Below, piece after piece: positions 1 to 15,285 of a DNA stretch of 64,000 bases; the stretch's first letter is position 1; each line of letters starts with the position of its first letter. Below the pieces are notes generated by a model, which saw nothing but the letters and a program-made list of their open reading frames with translations, did no database searches and had not been told where the DNA came from. The stretch comes from Arenicola marina. Its lineage: Eukaryota; Annelida; Polychaeta; Arenicolidae. Where the stretch lies: NCBI GenBank assembly GCA_964019135.1, contig OZ025253.1, positions 5,399,059 to 5,463,058 on the forward strand. The letters are read 5' to 3'. The position numbers and the translations under genes were made by a program.

Positions 1-3000
1 CATACAAGGCACACTGACCCTTATCAGCCAGCGGGAGGGCAATGAAATGCACACTGACCCTTATCAGACAGCGGGAGGGCAATGAAATGCACACTGACCC
101 CTATCAGCCAGCGGGAGGGCAATGAAATGCATACTGACCCTTATCAGCCAGCGGGACGGCAACGAAATGCACACTGACCCTTATCAGCCGGCGGGAGGGC
201 AATACAAGGCACACTGACCCTTATCAGCCAGCGTGAGGGCAATGAAATGCACACTGACCCGCATCAGCCAGAGGGAGGGCAATGAAATGCATACTGACCC
301 TTATCAGCCAGCGGAAGGGCAATGAAAAGCATACTGACCCTTATCAGCCAGCGGGAGGGCAATGAAATGCACACTGCCCCTTATCAGCCAGAGAGAGGGC
401 AATCAAATGCATACTGACCCTTATCAGCCAGCCGGAGGGCAGTGAAATGCATACTGACTCTTATCAGCCAGCGGGAGGGCAATAAAATGCACGCTGACCC
501 TTATCAGCCAGCGGGAGGGCAATGACATGCACACTGACCCTTATCAGCCAGCGGAGGGCAATACAAGGCAGAGTGACCCTTATGAGCCAGCGGGAGGGCA
601 ATGAAATGCACACTGACCTTTATCAGCCAGCGGGAGGGCAAAGAAATGCACACTGACACTTATTACCCAGCGGGAGGGCAATACAAGGCACACTGACCCT
701 TATCAGCCAGCGGGAGGGCAATGAAATACACACTGACCCTTATCGGCCAGAGGGAGGGCAATGAAATGCATACTGACCCTTATCAGCCAGCGGGAGAGCA
801 ATACAAGGCACACTGACCCTTATAAGCCAGCGGGGGGGCAAAGAAATACACACTGACCCTTATCAGCCAGCGGGAGGGCAATGAAATGCACACTGACCCT
901 TATGAGCCAGCAGGACGGCAATGAAATGCACACTGACCCTTATCAGCCACCCGGAGGGCAATACAAGGCACACTGACCCTTATCAGCCAGCGGGAGGGCA
1001 ATGAAATGCACACTGACCCGCATCAGCCAGAGGGAGGGCAATGAAATGCATACTGACCCTTCTCAGCCGGCGGAAGGGCAATGAAAAGCAAACTGACCCT
1101 TATCAGCCAGCGGGAGGGCAATGAAATGCATACTGACGCTTATGAGCCAGCGGGAGGGCAATGAAATGCATACTGACCCTTATCAGCCAGCGGTAGGGCA
1201 ATGAAATGCATACTGACCCTTATCAGCCAGCGAGAGGGCAATGAAATGCACACTGACGCTTATGAGCCAGCGGGAGGGCAACGAAATGCATACTGACCCT
1301 TATCAGCCAGCGGGAGTGCAATGAAATGCAAACTGACCTTTATCAGCCAGCGGGAGGGCAATGAAATGCATGCTGACGCTTATCAGCCAGCGGGAGGGCA
1401 ATGAAATGCATACTGAACCTTATCAGCCAGCGAAAGGGCAATGAAAAGCATACTGACCGTTATCAGCCATCAGGAGGGCAATGAAATGCATACTGACCCT
1501 TATCAGCCAGCGGGAGGGCAATACAAGGCATACTGACCCTTATCAGCCAGCGGGAGGGCAATGAAATGCACACTGACGCTTATCAGCCAGCGGGAGGGCA
1601 ATACAAGGCATACTGACCCTTATCAGCCAGCGGGAGGGCAATACAAGGCACACTGACCCTTATTAGCCAGCGGGAGGGCAATGAAATGCACACTGACGCT
1701 TATCAGCCAGCGGGAGGGCAATACAAGGCTCACTGACCCTTATAAGCCAGCGGGAGGGCAATGAAATGCACACTGACCCTTATCAGCCAGCCGGAGGGCA
1801 GTGAAATGCATACTGACCCTTATCAGCCAGCGGGAGGGCAATACAAGGCACAGTGCCAATTATTAGCCAGCGGGAGGGCAATGACATGCACACTGACCCT
1901 TATCAGCCAGCGGGAGGGCAATGAAATGCACACTGACCCTTATCAGCCAGCGGAAGGGCAATGAAAAGCATACTGACCCTTATCAGCCAGCGGGAGGGCA
2001 TTACAAGACACACTGACCCTTATCAGCCAGCGGGAGGGCAATACAAGGCACACTGACCCTTATCAGACAGCGGGAGGGCAATGAAATGCACACTGACCCC
2101 TATCAGCCAGCGGGAGGGCAATGAAATGCATACTGACCCTTATCAGCCAGCGGGACGGCAACGAAATGCACACTGACCCTTATCAGCCGGCGGGAGGGCA
2201 ATACAAGGCACACTGACCCTTATCAGCCAGCGTGACGGCAATGAAATGCACACTGACCCGCATCAGCCAGAGGGAGGGCAATGAAATGCATACTGACCCT
2301 TATCAGCCAGCGGAAGGGCGATGAAAAGCATACTGACCCTTATCAGCCAGCGGGAGGGCAATGAAATGCACACTGACCCTTATCAGCCAGAGAGAGGGCA
2401 ATGAAATGCATACTGACCCTTATCAGCCAGCCGGAGGGCAGTGAAATGCATACTGACTCTTATCAGCCAGCGGGAGGGCAATAAAATGCACGCTGACCCT
2501 TATCAGCCAGCGGGAGGGCAATGACATGCACACTGACCCTTATCAGCCAGCGGAGGGCAATACAAGGCAGAGTGACCCTTATCAGCCAGCGGGAGGGCAA
2601 TGAAATGCATACTGACCCTTATTAGCCAGCGGGAGGGCAATACAAGGCACACTGACCCTTATCAGTCAGCGGGAGGGCAATGAAATACACACTGACCCTT
2701 ATCGGCTAGAGGGAGGGCAATGAAATGCATACTGACACTTATCAGCCAGCGGAAGGGCAACGACAAGCATACTGACCCTTATCAGCCAGCGGGAGAGCAA
2801 TACAAGGCACACTGACCCTTATAAGCCAGCGGGGGGGGCAAAGAAATACACACTGACCCTTATCAGCCAGCGGGAGGGCAATGAAATGCACACTGACCCT
2901 TATGAGCCAGCAGGACGGCAATGAAATGCACACTGACCCTTATCACCCACCCGGAGGGCAATACAAGGCACACTGACCCTTATCAGCCAGGGGGAGGGCA

Positions 3001-6000
3001 ATGAAATGCACACTGACCCGCATCAGCCAGAGGGAGGGCAAAGAAATGCATACTGACCCTTATCAGCCAGCGGAAGGGCAATGAAAAGCATACTGACTCT
3101 TATGAGCCAGCGGGAGGGAAATGAAATGCATACTGACCCCTATCAGCCAGCGGTAGGGCAATGAAATGCATACTGACCCTTATCAGCCAGCGAGAGGGCA
3201 ATGAAATGCATACTGACCCTTATGAGCCAGCGGGAGGGCAACGAAATGCATACTGACCCTTATCAGCCAGCGGGAGTGCAATGGAATGCAAACTGACCTT
3301 TATCAGCCAGCGGGAGGGCAATGAAATGCATGCTGACGCTTATCAGCCAGCGGGAGGGCAATGAAATGCATACCGAACCTTATCAGCCAGCGAAAGGGCA
3401 ATGAAAAGCATACTGACCGTTATCAGCCATCAGGAGGGCAATGAAATGCATACTGACCCTTATCAGCCAGCGGGAGGGCAATGAAATGCATACTGACCCT
3501 TATCAGCCAGCGGGAGGGCAATGAAATGCACACTGACCCTTATCAGCCAGAGGGAGGGCAATGACATGCACACTGACCCTTATCAGCCAGCGGGAGGGCA
3601 ATACAAGGCACACTGACCCTTATCAACCAGCGGGAGGTCAATACAAGGCACACTGACCCTTATTAGCCAGCGGGAGGGCAATGAAATGCACACTGACCCT
3701 TATCAGCCAGCGGGAGGGCAATACAAGGCTCACTGACCCTTATAAGCCAGCGGGAGGGCAATGAAATGCACACTGACCCTTATCAGCCAGCGGGAGGGCA
3801 ATACAAGACACACTGACCCTTATCAGCCAGCGGGAGGGCAATGAAATGCACACTGACCCTCATCAGCCAGCGGGAGGGCAATGAAATGCATACTGACCCT
3901 TATCAGCCAGTGGGACGGCAATGAAATGCACACTGACCCTTATCAGCCAGCGGGAGGGCAATACAAGGCACACTGACCCTTATTAGCCAGCGTGAGGGCA
4001 ATGAAATGCACACCGACCCGTATCGGCCAGAGGGAGGGCAATGAAATGCACACTGACCCTTATCAGCCAGCGGGAGGGCAATGAAATGCACACTGACCCT
4101 TATCAGCCAGCGGGAGGGCAATAAAAGGCACACTGACCCTTATCAGCCAGCGGGAGGGCAATGAAAAGCATACTGACCCTTATCAGCCAGCGGGACGGCA
4201 ATGACATGCACACTGAACCTTACCAGCCAGCGGGAGGGCAATACAAGGCACACTGACTCTTATTAGCCAGCGTGAGGGCAATGAAATGCACACTGACCCG
4301 TATCAGCCAGAGAGAGGGCAATGAAATGCATACTGGCCCTTATCAGCCAGCGGAAGGGCAATGAGAAGCATACTGACCCTTATCAGCCAGCGGGAGGGCA
4401 ATGAAATGCATACTGACGCTTATGAGCCAGCGGGAGGGCAATGAAATGCACACTGACCCTTATCAGCGAGCGGGAGGGCAATGAAATGCACACTGACGCT
4501 TATCAGCCAGCGGGAGGGCAATGAAATGCATACTGACACTTATGAGCCAGCGGGAGGGCAATGAAATGCATACTGACCCTTATCAGTGAGCGGGACGGCA
4601 ATGAAATGCACACTGACCCTTATCAGCCAGCGGGAGGGCAATACAAGGCACACTGACCCTTATTAGCCAGCGTGAGGGCAATGAAATGCACACTGACCCG
4701 TATCAGCCAGAGAGAGGGCAATGAAATGCATACTGACCCTTATCAGCCAGCGGAAGGGCAATGAAAAGCATACTGACCCTTATCAGCCAACGGGAGGGCA
4801 ATGAAATGCATACTGACGCTTATCAGCCAGCGGGAGGGCAATGAAATGCACACTGACCCTTATCAGCGAGCGGGAGGGCAATGAAATGCATACTGACGCT
4901 TATCAGCCAGCGGGAGGGCAATGAAATGCATACTGACACTTATGAGCCAGCGGGAGGGCAATGAAATGCATACTGACCCTTATCAGCCAGAGGGAGGGCA
5001 ATGAAATGCACACTGCCCCCTATCAGCCAGCGGGAGGGCAATACAAGGCACACTGGCCCTTATTAGCCAGCGGGAGGGCAATGAAATGCACACTGACCCT
5101 TACCAGCCAGAGGGAGGGCAATGAAATGCATACTGACCCTTATCAACCAGCGGAAGGGCAATGAAAAGCATACTGACCCTTATCAGCCAGCCGGAGGGCA
5201 GTGAAACGCATACTGACCCTTATCATCCAGTGGGAGGGCAATGAAATGCACACTGACCCTTATCAGCCAGCGCGAGGGCAATGACATGCACACTGACCCT
5301 TATCAGCCAGCGGGAGAGCAATACAAGGCACAGTGACCCTTATGAGCCAGCGGGAGGGCAATGAAATGCACACTGACCCTTATGAGCCAGCGGGACGGCA
5401 ATGAAATGCACACTGACCCTTATCAGCCAGCGGGAGGGCAATACAAGGCCCACTGACCCTTATCAGCCAGCGGGAGGGCAATGAAATGCACACTGACCCG
5501 CATCAGCCAGAGGGAGGGCAATGAAATGCATACTGACCCTTATCAGCCAGCGGAAATGCAAGGAAAAGCATACTGATCCTTATCAGCCAGCGGGAGGGCA
5601 ATGAAATGCATACTGACGTTTATGAGCCGACGGGAGGGCAATGAAATGCATACTGACCCTTATCAGCCAGCGGTAGGGCAATGAAATGCATACTGACCCT
5701 TATCAGCCAGCGAGAGGGCAATGAAATGCATACTGACGCTTATGAGCCAGCGGGAGGGCAATGAAATGCATACTGACCCTTATCAGCTAGCGGGAGTGCA
5801 ATGGAATGCAAACTGACCTTTATCAGCCAGCGGGAGGGTAATGAAATGCATGCTGACGCTTATCAGCCAGCGGGAGGGCAATGAAATGCATACTGAACCT
5901 TATCAGCCAGCGAAAGGGCAATGAAAAGCATACTGACGCTTATGAGCCAGCGGGAGGGCAATGAAATGCATACTGACCCTTATCAGCCAGCGGGAGTGCA

Positions 6001-9000
6001 ATAGAATGCATACTGACCTTTATCAGCCAGCGGGAGTGCAATAGAATGCATACTGACCTTTATCAGTCAGCGGGAGGGCAATGAAATGCATACTGACCCT
6101 TATCAGGTAGCGGGAGGGCAATGACATGCACATTGACCCTTATCAGCCAGCGGGAGGGCAATACAAGGCACACTGACACTTATTAGCCAGCGGGAGGGCA
6201 ATGAAATGCACACTGACCCTTATCAGCCAGCGGGAGGGCAATGACATGCACACTGACCCTTATCAGCCAGCGGGAGAGCAATACAAGGCACAGTGACCCT
6301 TATTAGTCAGCGGGAGGGCAATGAAATGCACACTGACCCTTATCAGCTAGCGGGAGGGCAATGAAATGCACACTGACCCTTATCAGCCAGCGGGAGGGCA
6401 ATACAAGGCACATTGACCCTTATCAGCCAGCGGGAGGGCAATGAAATGCACACTGACCCTTATCAGCCAGCGGGAGGGCAATGAAATGCATACTGACCCT
6501 TATCAGCCGGCGGGAGGGCAATGAAATGCATTCTGACGCTTATCAGCCAGCGGGAGGGCAATGAAATGCACACTGACCCTTATCAGCCAGCGGGAGGGCA
6601 ATGAAATGCATACTGACCCTTATCAGCCAGCGAGAGGGCAATGAAATGTATAGTGACTCTTATGAGCCAGCGGGAGGGCAATGAAATGCATACTGACCCT
6701 TATCAGCCAGCGGGAGTGCAATGGAATGCAAACTGACCTTTATCAGCCAGCGGGAGGGCAATGAAATGCATACTGACGCTTATCAGCCAGCGGGAGGGCA
6801 ATGAAATGCATACCGACCCTTACCAGCCAGCGGAAGGGCAATGAAAAGCATACTGACCCTTATCAGCCAGCGGGAGGGCAATGAAATGCATCCTGACGCT
6901 TATCAGCCAGCGGGAGGGCAATGAAATGCACACTGACCCTTATCAGCCAGCGGGAGGGCAATGAAATGCATACTGACCCTTATCAGCCAGCGGGAGGGCA
7001 ACGAAATGCACACTGGCCCTTATCAGCCAGAGGGAGGGCAATGAAATGCATACTGACCCTTATCAGCCAGCGGAAGGGCAATGAAAAGCATAATGACCCT
7101 TATCAGCCAGCGGGAGGGCAATAAAAGGCACACTGACCCTTATCAGCCAGCGGGAGGGCAATGAAATGCACACTGACCCTTATCAGCCAGCTGGAGGGCA
7201 ATGAAATGCACACTGAGCCTTATCAGCCAGCGGAAATGCAAGGAAAAGCATACTGATCCTTATCAGCCAGCGGGAGGGCAATGAAATGCATACTGACGCT
7301 TATGAGCCGACGGGAGGGCAATGAAATGCATACTGATCCTTATCAGCCAGCGGTAGGGCAATGAAATGCATACTGACCCTTATCAGCCAGCGGGAGGGCA
7401 ATGAAATGCATACTGACCCTTATCAGCTAGCGGGAGTGCAATGGAATACAAACTGACTCTTATCAGCCAGCGGGAGGGTAATGAAATGCATGCTGACGCT
7501 TATCAGCCAGCGGGAGGGCAATGAAATGCATACTGAACCTTATCAGCCAGCGGGAGGGCAATGACATGCACATTGACCCTTATCAGCCAGCGGGAGGGCA
7601 ATACAAGGCACACTGACACTTATTAGCCAGCGGGAGGGCAATGAAATGCACACTGACCCTTATCAGCCAGCGGGAGGGCAATGACATGCACACTGACCCT
7701 TATCAGCCAGCGGGAGAGCAATACAAGGCACAGTGACCCTTATTAGTCAGCGGGAGGGCAATGAAATGCACACTGACCCTTATCAGCTAGCGGGAGGGCA
7801 ATGAAAAGCACACTGACCCTTATCAGCCAGCGGGAGGGCAATACAAGGCACATTGACCCTTATCAGCCAGCGGGAGGGCAATGAAATGCACACTGACCCT
7901 TATCAGCCAGCGGGAGGGCAATGAAATGCATACTGACCCTTATCAGCCGGCGGGAGGGCAATGAAATGCATACTGACGCTTATCAGCCAGCGGGAGGGCA
8001 ATGAAATACACACTGACCCTTATCAGCCAGCGGGAGGGCAATGAAATGCATACTGACCCTTATCAGCCAGCGAGAGGGCAATGAAATGTATAGTGACTCT
8101 TATGAGCCAGCGGGAGGGCAATGAAATGCATACTGACCCTTATCAGCCAGCGGGAGTGCAATGGAATGCAAACTGACCTTTATCAGCCAGCGGGAGGGCA
8201 ATGAAATGCATACTGACGCTTATCAGCCAGCGGGAGGGCAATAAAATGCATACCGACCCTTACCAGCCAGCGGAAGGGCAATGAAAAGCATACTGACCCT
8301 TATCAGCCAGCGGGAGGGCAATGAAATGCATACTGACGCTTATCAGCCAGCGGGAGGGCAATGAAATGCACACTGACCCTTATCAGCCAGCGGGAGGGCA
8401 ATGAAATGCATACTGACCCTTATCAGCCAGCGGGAGGGCAACGAAATGCACACTGACCCTTATCAACCAGAGGGAGGGCAATGAAATGCATACTGACCCT
8501 TATCAGCCAGCGGAAGGGCAATGAAAAGCATAATGACCCTTATCAGCCAGCGGGAGGGCAATAAAAGGCACACTGACCCTTATCAGCCAGCGGGAGGGCA
8601 ATGAAATGCACACTAACCCTTATCAGCCAGCTGGAGGGCAATGAAATGCACACTGAGCCTTATCAGCCAGCGGAAGGGCAATGGAATGCATACTGACGCT
8701 TATCAGCCAGCGGGAGGGCAATGGAATGCATACGGACGCTTATCAGCCAGCGGGAGGGCAATGGAATGCATACCGACCCTTATCAGCCAGCGGGAGGGCA
8801 ATGAAATGCATACTGACCCTTATCAGCCAGCGGGAGTGCAATGAAATTCATACTGACGCTTATGAGCCAGCGGGAGGGCAATGAAATGCACACTGACCCT
8901 TATCAGCCAGCCGGAGTGCTATGGAATGCAAACTGACCCTTATCAGCCAGCGGGAGGGCAATGAAATACTAATCAGCCAGCGGGAGGGCAATGAAATTCA

Positions 9001-12000
9001 TACTGACCCTTATCAGCCAGCGGAGGGGCAATGGAATGCATACTGACGCTTATCAGCCAGCGGGAGGGCAATGAAATGCATACTGAACCTTATCAGCCAG
9101 CGGGAGGGCAATGAAAGGCACACTGACCCTTATCAGCCAGCGGGAGGGCAATGAAATGCACACTGACCCTTATCAGCCAGCTGGAGGGCAATGAAATGCA
9201 CACTGACCCTTATCAGCCAGCGGGAGGGCAATGAAATGCATACTGACCCTTATCAGCCAGCGGGAGGGCAAAGGAATGCATACTGACGCTTATCAGCCAG
9301 CGGGAGGGCAATGAAATGCACACTGACCCTTATCAGCCAGCGGGAGGGCAATGAAATGCATACTGACCCTTATCAGCCAGCGGGAGTGCAATGAAATTCA
9401 TACTGACGCTTATGAGCCAGCGGGAGGGCCACGAAATGCACACTGACCCTTATCAGCCAGCGGGAGTGCTATGGAATGCAAACTGACCCTTATCAGCCAG
9501 CGGGAGGGCAATGAAATGCATACTGACGCTTATCGGCCAGCGGGAGGGCAATGAAATACTTATCAGCCAGCGGGAGGGCAATGAAATTCATACTGACCCT
9601 TATCAGCCAGCGGAGGGGCAATGGAATGCATACTGACGCTTATCAGCCAGCGGGAGGGCAATGAAATGCATACTGAACCTTATCAGCCAGCGAAAGGGCA
9701 ATGAAAAGCATACTGACCGTTATCAGCCAGCGGGAGGGCAATGAAATGCATACTGACGCTTATCAGCCAGAGGGAGGGCAATGAAATGCACACTGACCCT
9801 TATCAGCCAGCGGGAGGGCAATGAAATGCACACTGACCCTTATCAGCCAGCGGGAGGGCAATGACATGCACACTGACCCTTATCAGCCAGCTGGAGAGCA
9901 ATACAAGGCACAGTGACCCTTATTAGTCAGCAGGAGGGCAATGAAATGCATACTGACGCTTATCAGCCAGAGGGAGGGCAATGATATGCACACTGACCCT
10001 TATCAGCCAGCGGGAGGGCAATGAAATGCATACTGACCCTTATCAGCCAGCGGGAGAGCAATACAAGGCACAGTGACACTTATTAGTCAGCGGGAGGGCA
10101 ATGAAATGCACACTGACCCTTATCAGCCAGCGGGAGGGCAATGAAATGCATACTGACCCTTATCAGCCAGCGGGAGTGCAATGAAATTCATACTGACGCT
10201 TATGAGCCAGCGGGAGGGCAACGAAATGCACACTGACCCTTATCAGCCAGCGGGAGTGCTATGGAATGCAAACTGACCCTTATCAGCCAGCGGGAGGGCA
10301 ATGAAATGCATACTGACGCTTACCGGCCAGCGGGAGGGCAATGAAATACTTATCAGCCAGCGGGAGGGCAATGAAATTCATACTGACCCTTATCAGCCAG
10401 CGGAGGGGCAATGGAATGCATACTGACGCTTATCAGCCAGCGGGAGGGCAATGAAATGCATACTGAACCTTATCAGCCAGCGAAAGGGCAATGAAAAGCA
10501 TACTGACCGTTATCAGCCAGCGGGAGGGCAATGAAATGCATACTGACGCTTATCAGCCAGAGGGAGGGCAATGAAATGCACACTGACCCTTATCAGCCAG
10601 CGGGAGGGCAATGAAATGCACACTGACCCTTATCAGCCAGCGGAAGGGCAATGACATGCACACTGACCCTTATCAGCCAGCTGGAGAGCAATACAAGGCA
10701 CAGTGACCCTTATTAGTCAGCAGGAGGGCAATGAAATGCATACTGACTCTTATCAGCCAGAGGGAGGGCAATGAAATGCACACTGACCCTTATCAGCCAG
10801 CGGGAGGGCAATGAAATGCACACTGACCCTTATCAGCCAGCGGAAGGGCAATACAAGGCACACTGACCGTTATCAGCCAGCGGGAGGGCAATGACATGCA
10901 TACTGACCCTTATCAGCCAGCGGGAGAGCAATACAAGGCACAGTGACACTTATTAGTCAGCGGGAGGGCAATGAAATGCACACTGACCCTTATCAGCCAG
11001 CGGGAGGGCAATGAAATGCACACTGACCGTTATCAGCCGGCGGGAGGGCAATACAAGGCCCACTGACCCTTATGAGCCAGCGGGAGGGCAATGAAATGCA
11101 TACTGACCCTTATCAGCCAGCGGGAGGGCAATGAAATTCATACTGACGCTTATGAGCCAGCGGGAGGGCCACGAAATGCACACTGACCCTTATCAGCCAG
11201 CGGGAGTGCTATGGAATGCAAACTGACCCTTATCAGCCAGCGGGAGGGCAATGAAATGCATACTGACGCTTATCGGCCAGCGGGAGGGCAATGAAATACT
11301 AATCAGCCGGCGGGAGGGCAATGAATTGCATACTGACCCTTATCAGCCAGCGGAGGGGCAATGGAATGCATACTGACGCTTATCAGCCAGCGGGAGGGCA
11401 ATGAAATGCATACTGAACCTTATCAGCCAGCGAAAGGGCAATGAAAAGCATACTGACCGTTATCAGCCAGCGGGAGGGCAATGAAATGCATACTGACGCT
11501 TATCAGCCAGAGGGAGGGCAATGAAATGCACACTGACCCTTATCAGCCAGCGGGAGGGCAATGAAATGCACACTGACCCTTATCAGCCAGCGGGAGGGCA
11601 ATGACATGCACACTGACGCTTATCAGCCAGCTGAAGAGCAATACAAGGCACAGTGACCCTTATTAGTGAGCAGGAGGGCAATGAAATGCATACTGACGCT
11701 TATCAGCCAGAGGGAGGGCAATGATATGCACACTGACCCTTTTCAGCCAGCGGGAGGGCAATGAAATGCATACTGACACTTATCAGCCAGCGGGAGAGCA
11801 ATACAAGGCACAGTGATACTTATTAGTCAGCGGGAGGGCAATGAAATGCACACTGACCCTTATCAGCCAGCGGGAGGGCAATGAAATGCATACTGACCCT
11901 TATCAGCCAGCGGGAGTGCAATGAAATTCATACTGACGCTTATGAGCCAGCGGGAGGGCAACGAAATGCACACTGACCCTTATCAGCCAGCGGGAGTGCT

Positions 12001-14602
12001 ATGGAATGCAAACTGACCCTTATCAGCCAGCGGGAGGGCAATGAAATGCATACTGACGCTTACCGGCCAGCGGGAGCGCAATGAAATACTTATCAGCCAG
12101 CGGGAGGGCAATGAAATTCATACTGACCCTTATCAGCCAGCGGAGGGGCAATGGAATGCATACTGACGCTTATCAGCCAGCGGGAGGGCAATGAAATGCA
12201 TACTGAACCTTATCAGCCAGCGAAAGGGCAATGAAAAGCATACTGACCGTTATCAGCCAGCGGGAGGGCAATGAAATGCATACTGACGCGTATCAGCCAG
12301 AGGGAGGGCAATGAAATGCACACTGACCCTTATCAGCCAGCGGCAGGGCAATGAAATGCACACTGACCCTTATCAGCCAGCGGAAGGGCAATGACATGCA
12401 CACTGACCCTTATCAGCCAGCGGGAGAGCAATACAAGGCACAGTGACACTTATTAGTCAGCGGGAGGGCAATGAAATGCACACTGACCCTTATCAGCCAG
12501 CGGGAGGGCAATGAAATGCACACTGACCGTTATCAGCCGGCGGGAGGGCAATACAAGGCACACTGACCCTTATCAGCCAGCGGGAGGGCAATGAAATGCA
12601 TACTGACCCTTATCAGCCAGCGGGAGGGCAATGAAATGCACACTGACCCTTATCCGCCAGAGGGAGGGCAATGAAATGCATACTGACCCTTATCAGCCAG
12701 CGGAAGGGCAATGAAAAGCATACTGACCCTTATCAGCCAGCGGAAGGGCAATACAAGGCACACTGACCCTTATCAGCCAGCGGGAGGGCAATGAAATGCA
12801 CACTGACCCTTATCAGCCAGCGGGAGGGCAATGAAATGCATACTGACCCTTATCAGCCAGCGGGAGGGCAATGAAATGCATACTGACGCTTATCAGCCAG
12901 CGGGAGGGCAATGAAATGCACACTGACCCTTATCAGCCAGCGGGAGGGCAATAAAAGGCACACTGACCCTTATCAGCCAGCGGGAGGGCAATGAAATGCA
13001 CACTGACCCTTATCAGCCAGCTGGAATGCAATGAAATGCACACTGACCCTTATCAGCCAGCGGGAGGGCAATGAAATGCATACTGACCCTTATCAGCCAG
13101 CGGGAGGGCAATGGAATGCATACTGACGCTTATCAGCCAGCGGGAGGGCAAAGAAATGCACACTGACCCTTATCAGCCAGCGGGAGGGCAATGAAATGCA
13201 TACTGACCCTTATCAGCCAGCGGGAGTGCAATGAAATTCATACTGACGCTTGTGAGCCAGCGGGAGGGCAATGAAATGCACACTGACCCTTATCAGCCAG
13301 CGGGAGTGCTATGGAATGCAAACTGACCCTTATCAGCCAGCGGGAGGGCAATGAAATGCATACTGACGCTTATCAGCCAGCGGGAGGGCAATGAAATACT
13401 TATCAGCCAGCGGGAGGGCAATGAAATTCATACTGACCCTTATCAGCCAGCGGAGGGGCAATGGAATGCATACTGACGCTTATCAGCCAGCGGGAGGGCA
13501 ATGAAATGCATACTGAACCTTATCAGTCAGCGAAAGGGCAATGAAAAGCATACTGACCGTTATCAGCCAGCGGGAGGGCAATGAAATGCATACTGACGCT
13601 TATCAGCCAGAGGGAGGGCAATGAAATGCACACTGACCCTTATCAGCCAGCGGGAGGGCAATGAAATGCACACTGACCCTTATCAGCCAGCGGGAGGGCA
13701 ATGAAATGCACACTGACCCTTATCAGCCAGCGGGAGGGCAATGAAATGCATACTGACCCTTATCAGCCAGCGGGAGGGCAATGAAATGCACACTGACGCT
13801 TATAAGCCAGCGAGAGGGCAATGGAATGCACACTGACCCTTATCAGCCAGCGGGAGGGCAATGAAATGCGCACTGACCTTTATCAGCCAGCGGGAGGGCA
13901 ATGAAATGCATACTGACCCTTATCAGCCAGCGGGAGGGCAATGAAATGCATACTGACGCTTATCAGCCAGCGGGAGGGCAATGAAATGCACACTGACCCT
14001 TATCAGCCAGCGGAAGGGCAATGAAAAGCATACTGACCCTTATCAGCCAGCGGGAGGGCAATGAAATGCATACTGACGCTTATCAGCCAGCGGGAAGGCA
14101 ATGAAATGCACACTGACCCTTATCAGCCAGCGGGAGGGCAATGGAATGCATACTGACCCTTGTCAGCCAGCGGGAGGGCAATGAAATGCATACTGACCCT
14201 TATCAGCCAGCGGGAGGGCAATGAAATGCATACTGACCCTTATCAGCCAGCGGGAGGGCAATGAAATGCACTCTGACCCTTATCAGCCAGCGGGAGGGCA
14301 ATGAAATGCATACTGACCCTTATCAGCCAGCGGGAGGGCAATGAAATGCATACTGACCCTTATCAGCCAGCGGGAGGGCAATGAAATGCACACTTACCCT
14401 TATCAGCCAGCGGGAGGGCAATGAAATGCATACTGACCCTTATCAGCCAGCGGGAGGGCAATGAAATGCATACTGACCCTTATCAGCCAGCGGGAGGGCA
14501 ATGAAATACACACTGACCCTTATCAGCCAGCGGGAGGGCAATGAAATGCATACTGACCCTTATCAGCCAGCGGGAGGGCAATGGAATGCACTGTGACCCT
14601 TA
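1..14602. repeat. 40-bp satellite, array A
   Basis: About 365 head-to-tail copies of a 40-bp unit fill this stretch; the left end lies outside the window. The unit joins the words CACTGACCCTTATCAGCCAG and CGGGAGGGCAATGAAATGCA. Frequent variants are ATACAAGGCA or ATGACATGCA for the last ten bases, TATTAG, TATGAG or TATAAG for TATCAG, and CGGAAGGGCA. Register is kept except for rare single-base indels (near 551, 2550 and 2832) and 30-bp units ending in AATACT (near 8961, 9551, 10341, 11291, 12081, 13391). Variants recur in blocks, so the array has higher-order structure. Since 40 is not a multiple of 3, reading frames reopen every 120 bp and give spurious ORFs on both strands. I see no gene here. 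Confidence 0.97.
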
Positions 14603-15084
14603 AAGTCAAGCTTAGATCATTTTTACTTACACTGATTACCTTATCAATGCTTAAATATTATGTAGCAAAAATTTAATATGACATTACTTAGTTATGTCTA
14701 ACAAGGTTATGTCCAGATACAATTTGACCAGGACAAACAGAAAGTCCATTTAAGGTCTATAGTCTTAAGTTTAAGACACTGGTCTATATCCATGGATTTT
14801 ATGTAAACACTCATCACAACTGGTGATAACTGTCAAGCAGTCAATGACAGAGTTAAATAGTACGCGCCTGATCAGCAGGGTTTGGGGCGGTAGTTCACAG
14901 CTGAACAGCTGAATATTAATGAGTATTGATGAGCACACTGTGTGTAATGTGTAATAAACCTGGATGAAACTAAAATGTTTTTGTAATATAATTGATTTTG
15001 CTGGAGCTGACGAACTTAACAGAGACAACATTACAGTGGCAACTGATAGGTAGGGACCATATGTCCACGTATGGCATGACGACC

Positions 15085-15285
15085 CAATCGCCCCACAGCG
15101 ACGTCGATGAATAACGTTCATTTGACGTCGTCGCAGCGTCGCATTCCAAGTCGTGGATGTGTTGCAAAATCGACAAAATTCCGTTACGACGTCGCGCACG
15201 ACCTTAATTCGACCGTCATGACAACGTCGGCGTGCCCGCTGGGAATGAACCAAATATCGAATTGTCAGTGTGAGCCTGATTTTGG
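15085..15285. other. CG-rich, palindrome-rich patch, possible MITE
   Basis: A compact stretch crowded with GACGTC, CGACGTCG and GTCATGAC palindromes and words such as GACGTCGCGCACGACC, embedded in AT-richer DNA. Clusters of this kind are typical of short non-autonomous DNA transposons in invertebrates. I could not define terminal inverted repeats or a target-site duplication, so this is a tentative call. The copy at 59,416-59,616 is nearly identical. Confidence 0.3.

Noticed and set aside
1..14602. Many 60-76 codon ORFs on both strands in the 40-bp arrays (also 44,758-58,933)
   Set aside because: They reopen at the 120-bp least common period of the repeat and are interrupted by every unit variant; no start context, splice signals or protein family.
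1..14602. CRISPR-like or bacterial repeat array
   Set aside because: Units are contiguous with no unique spacers, and the window is clearly intron-bearing animal DNA.
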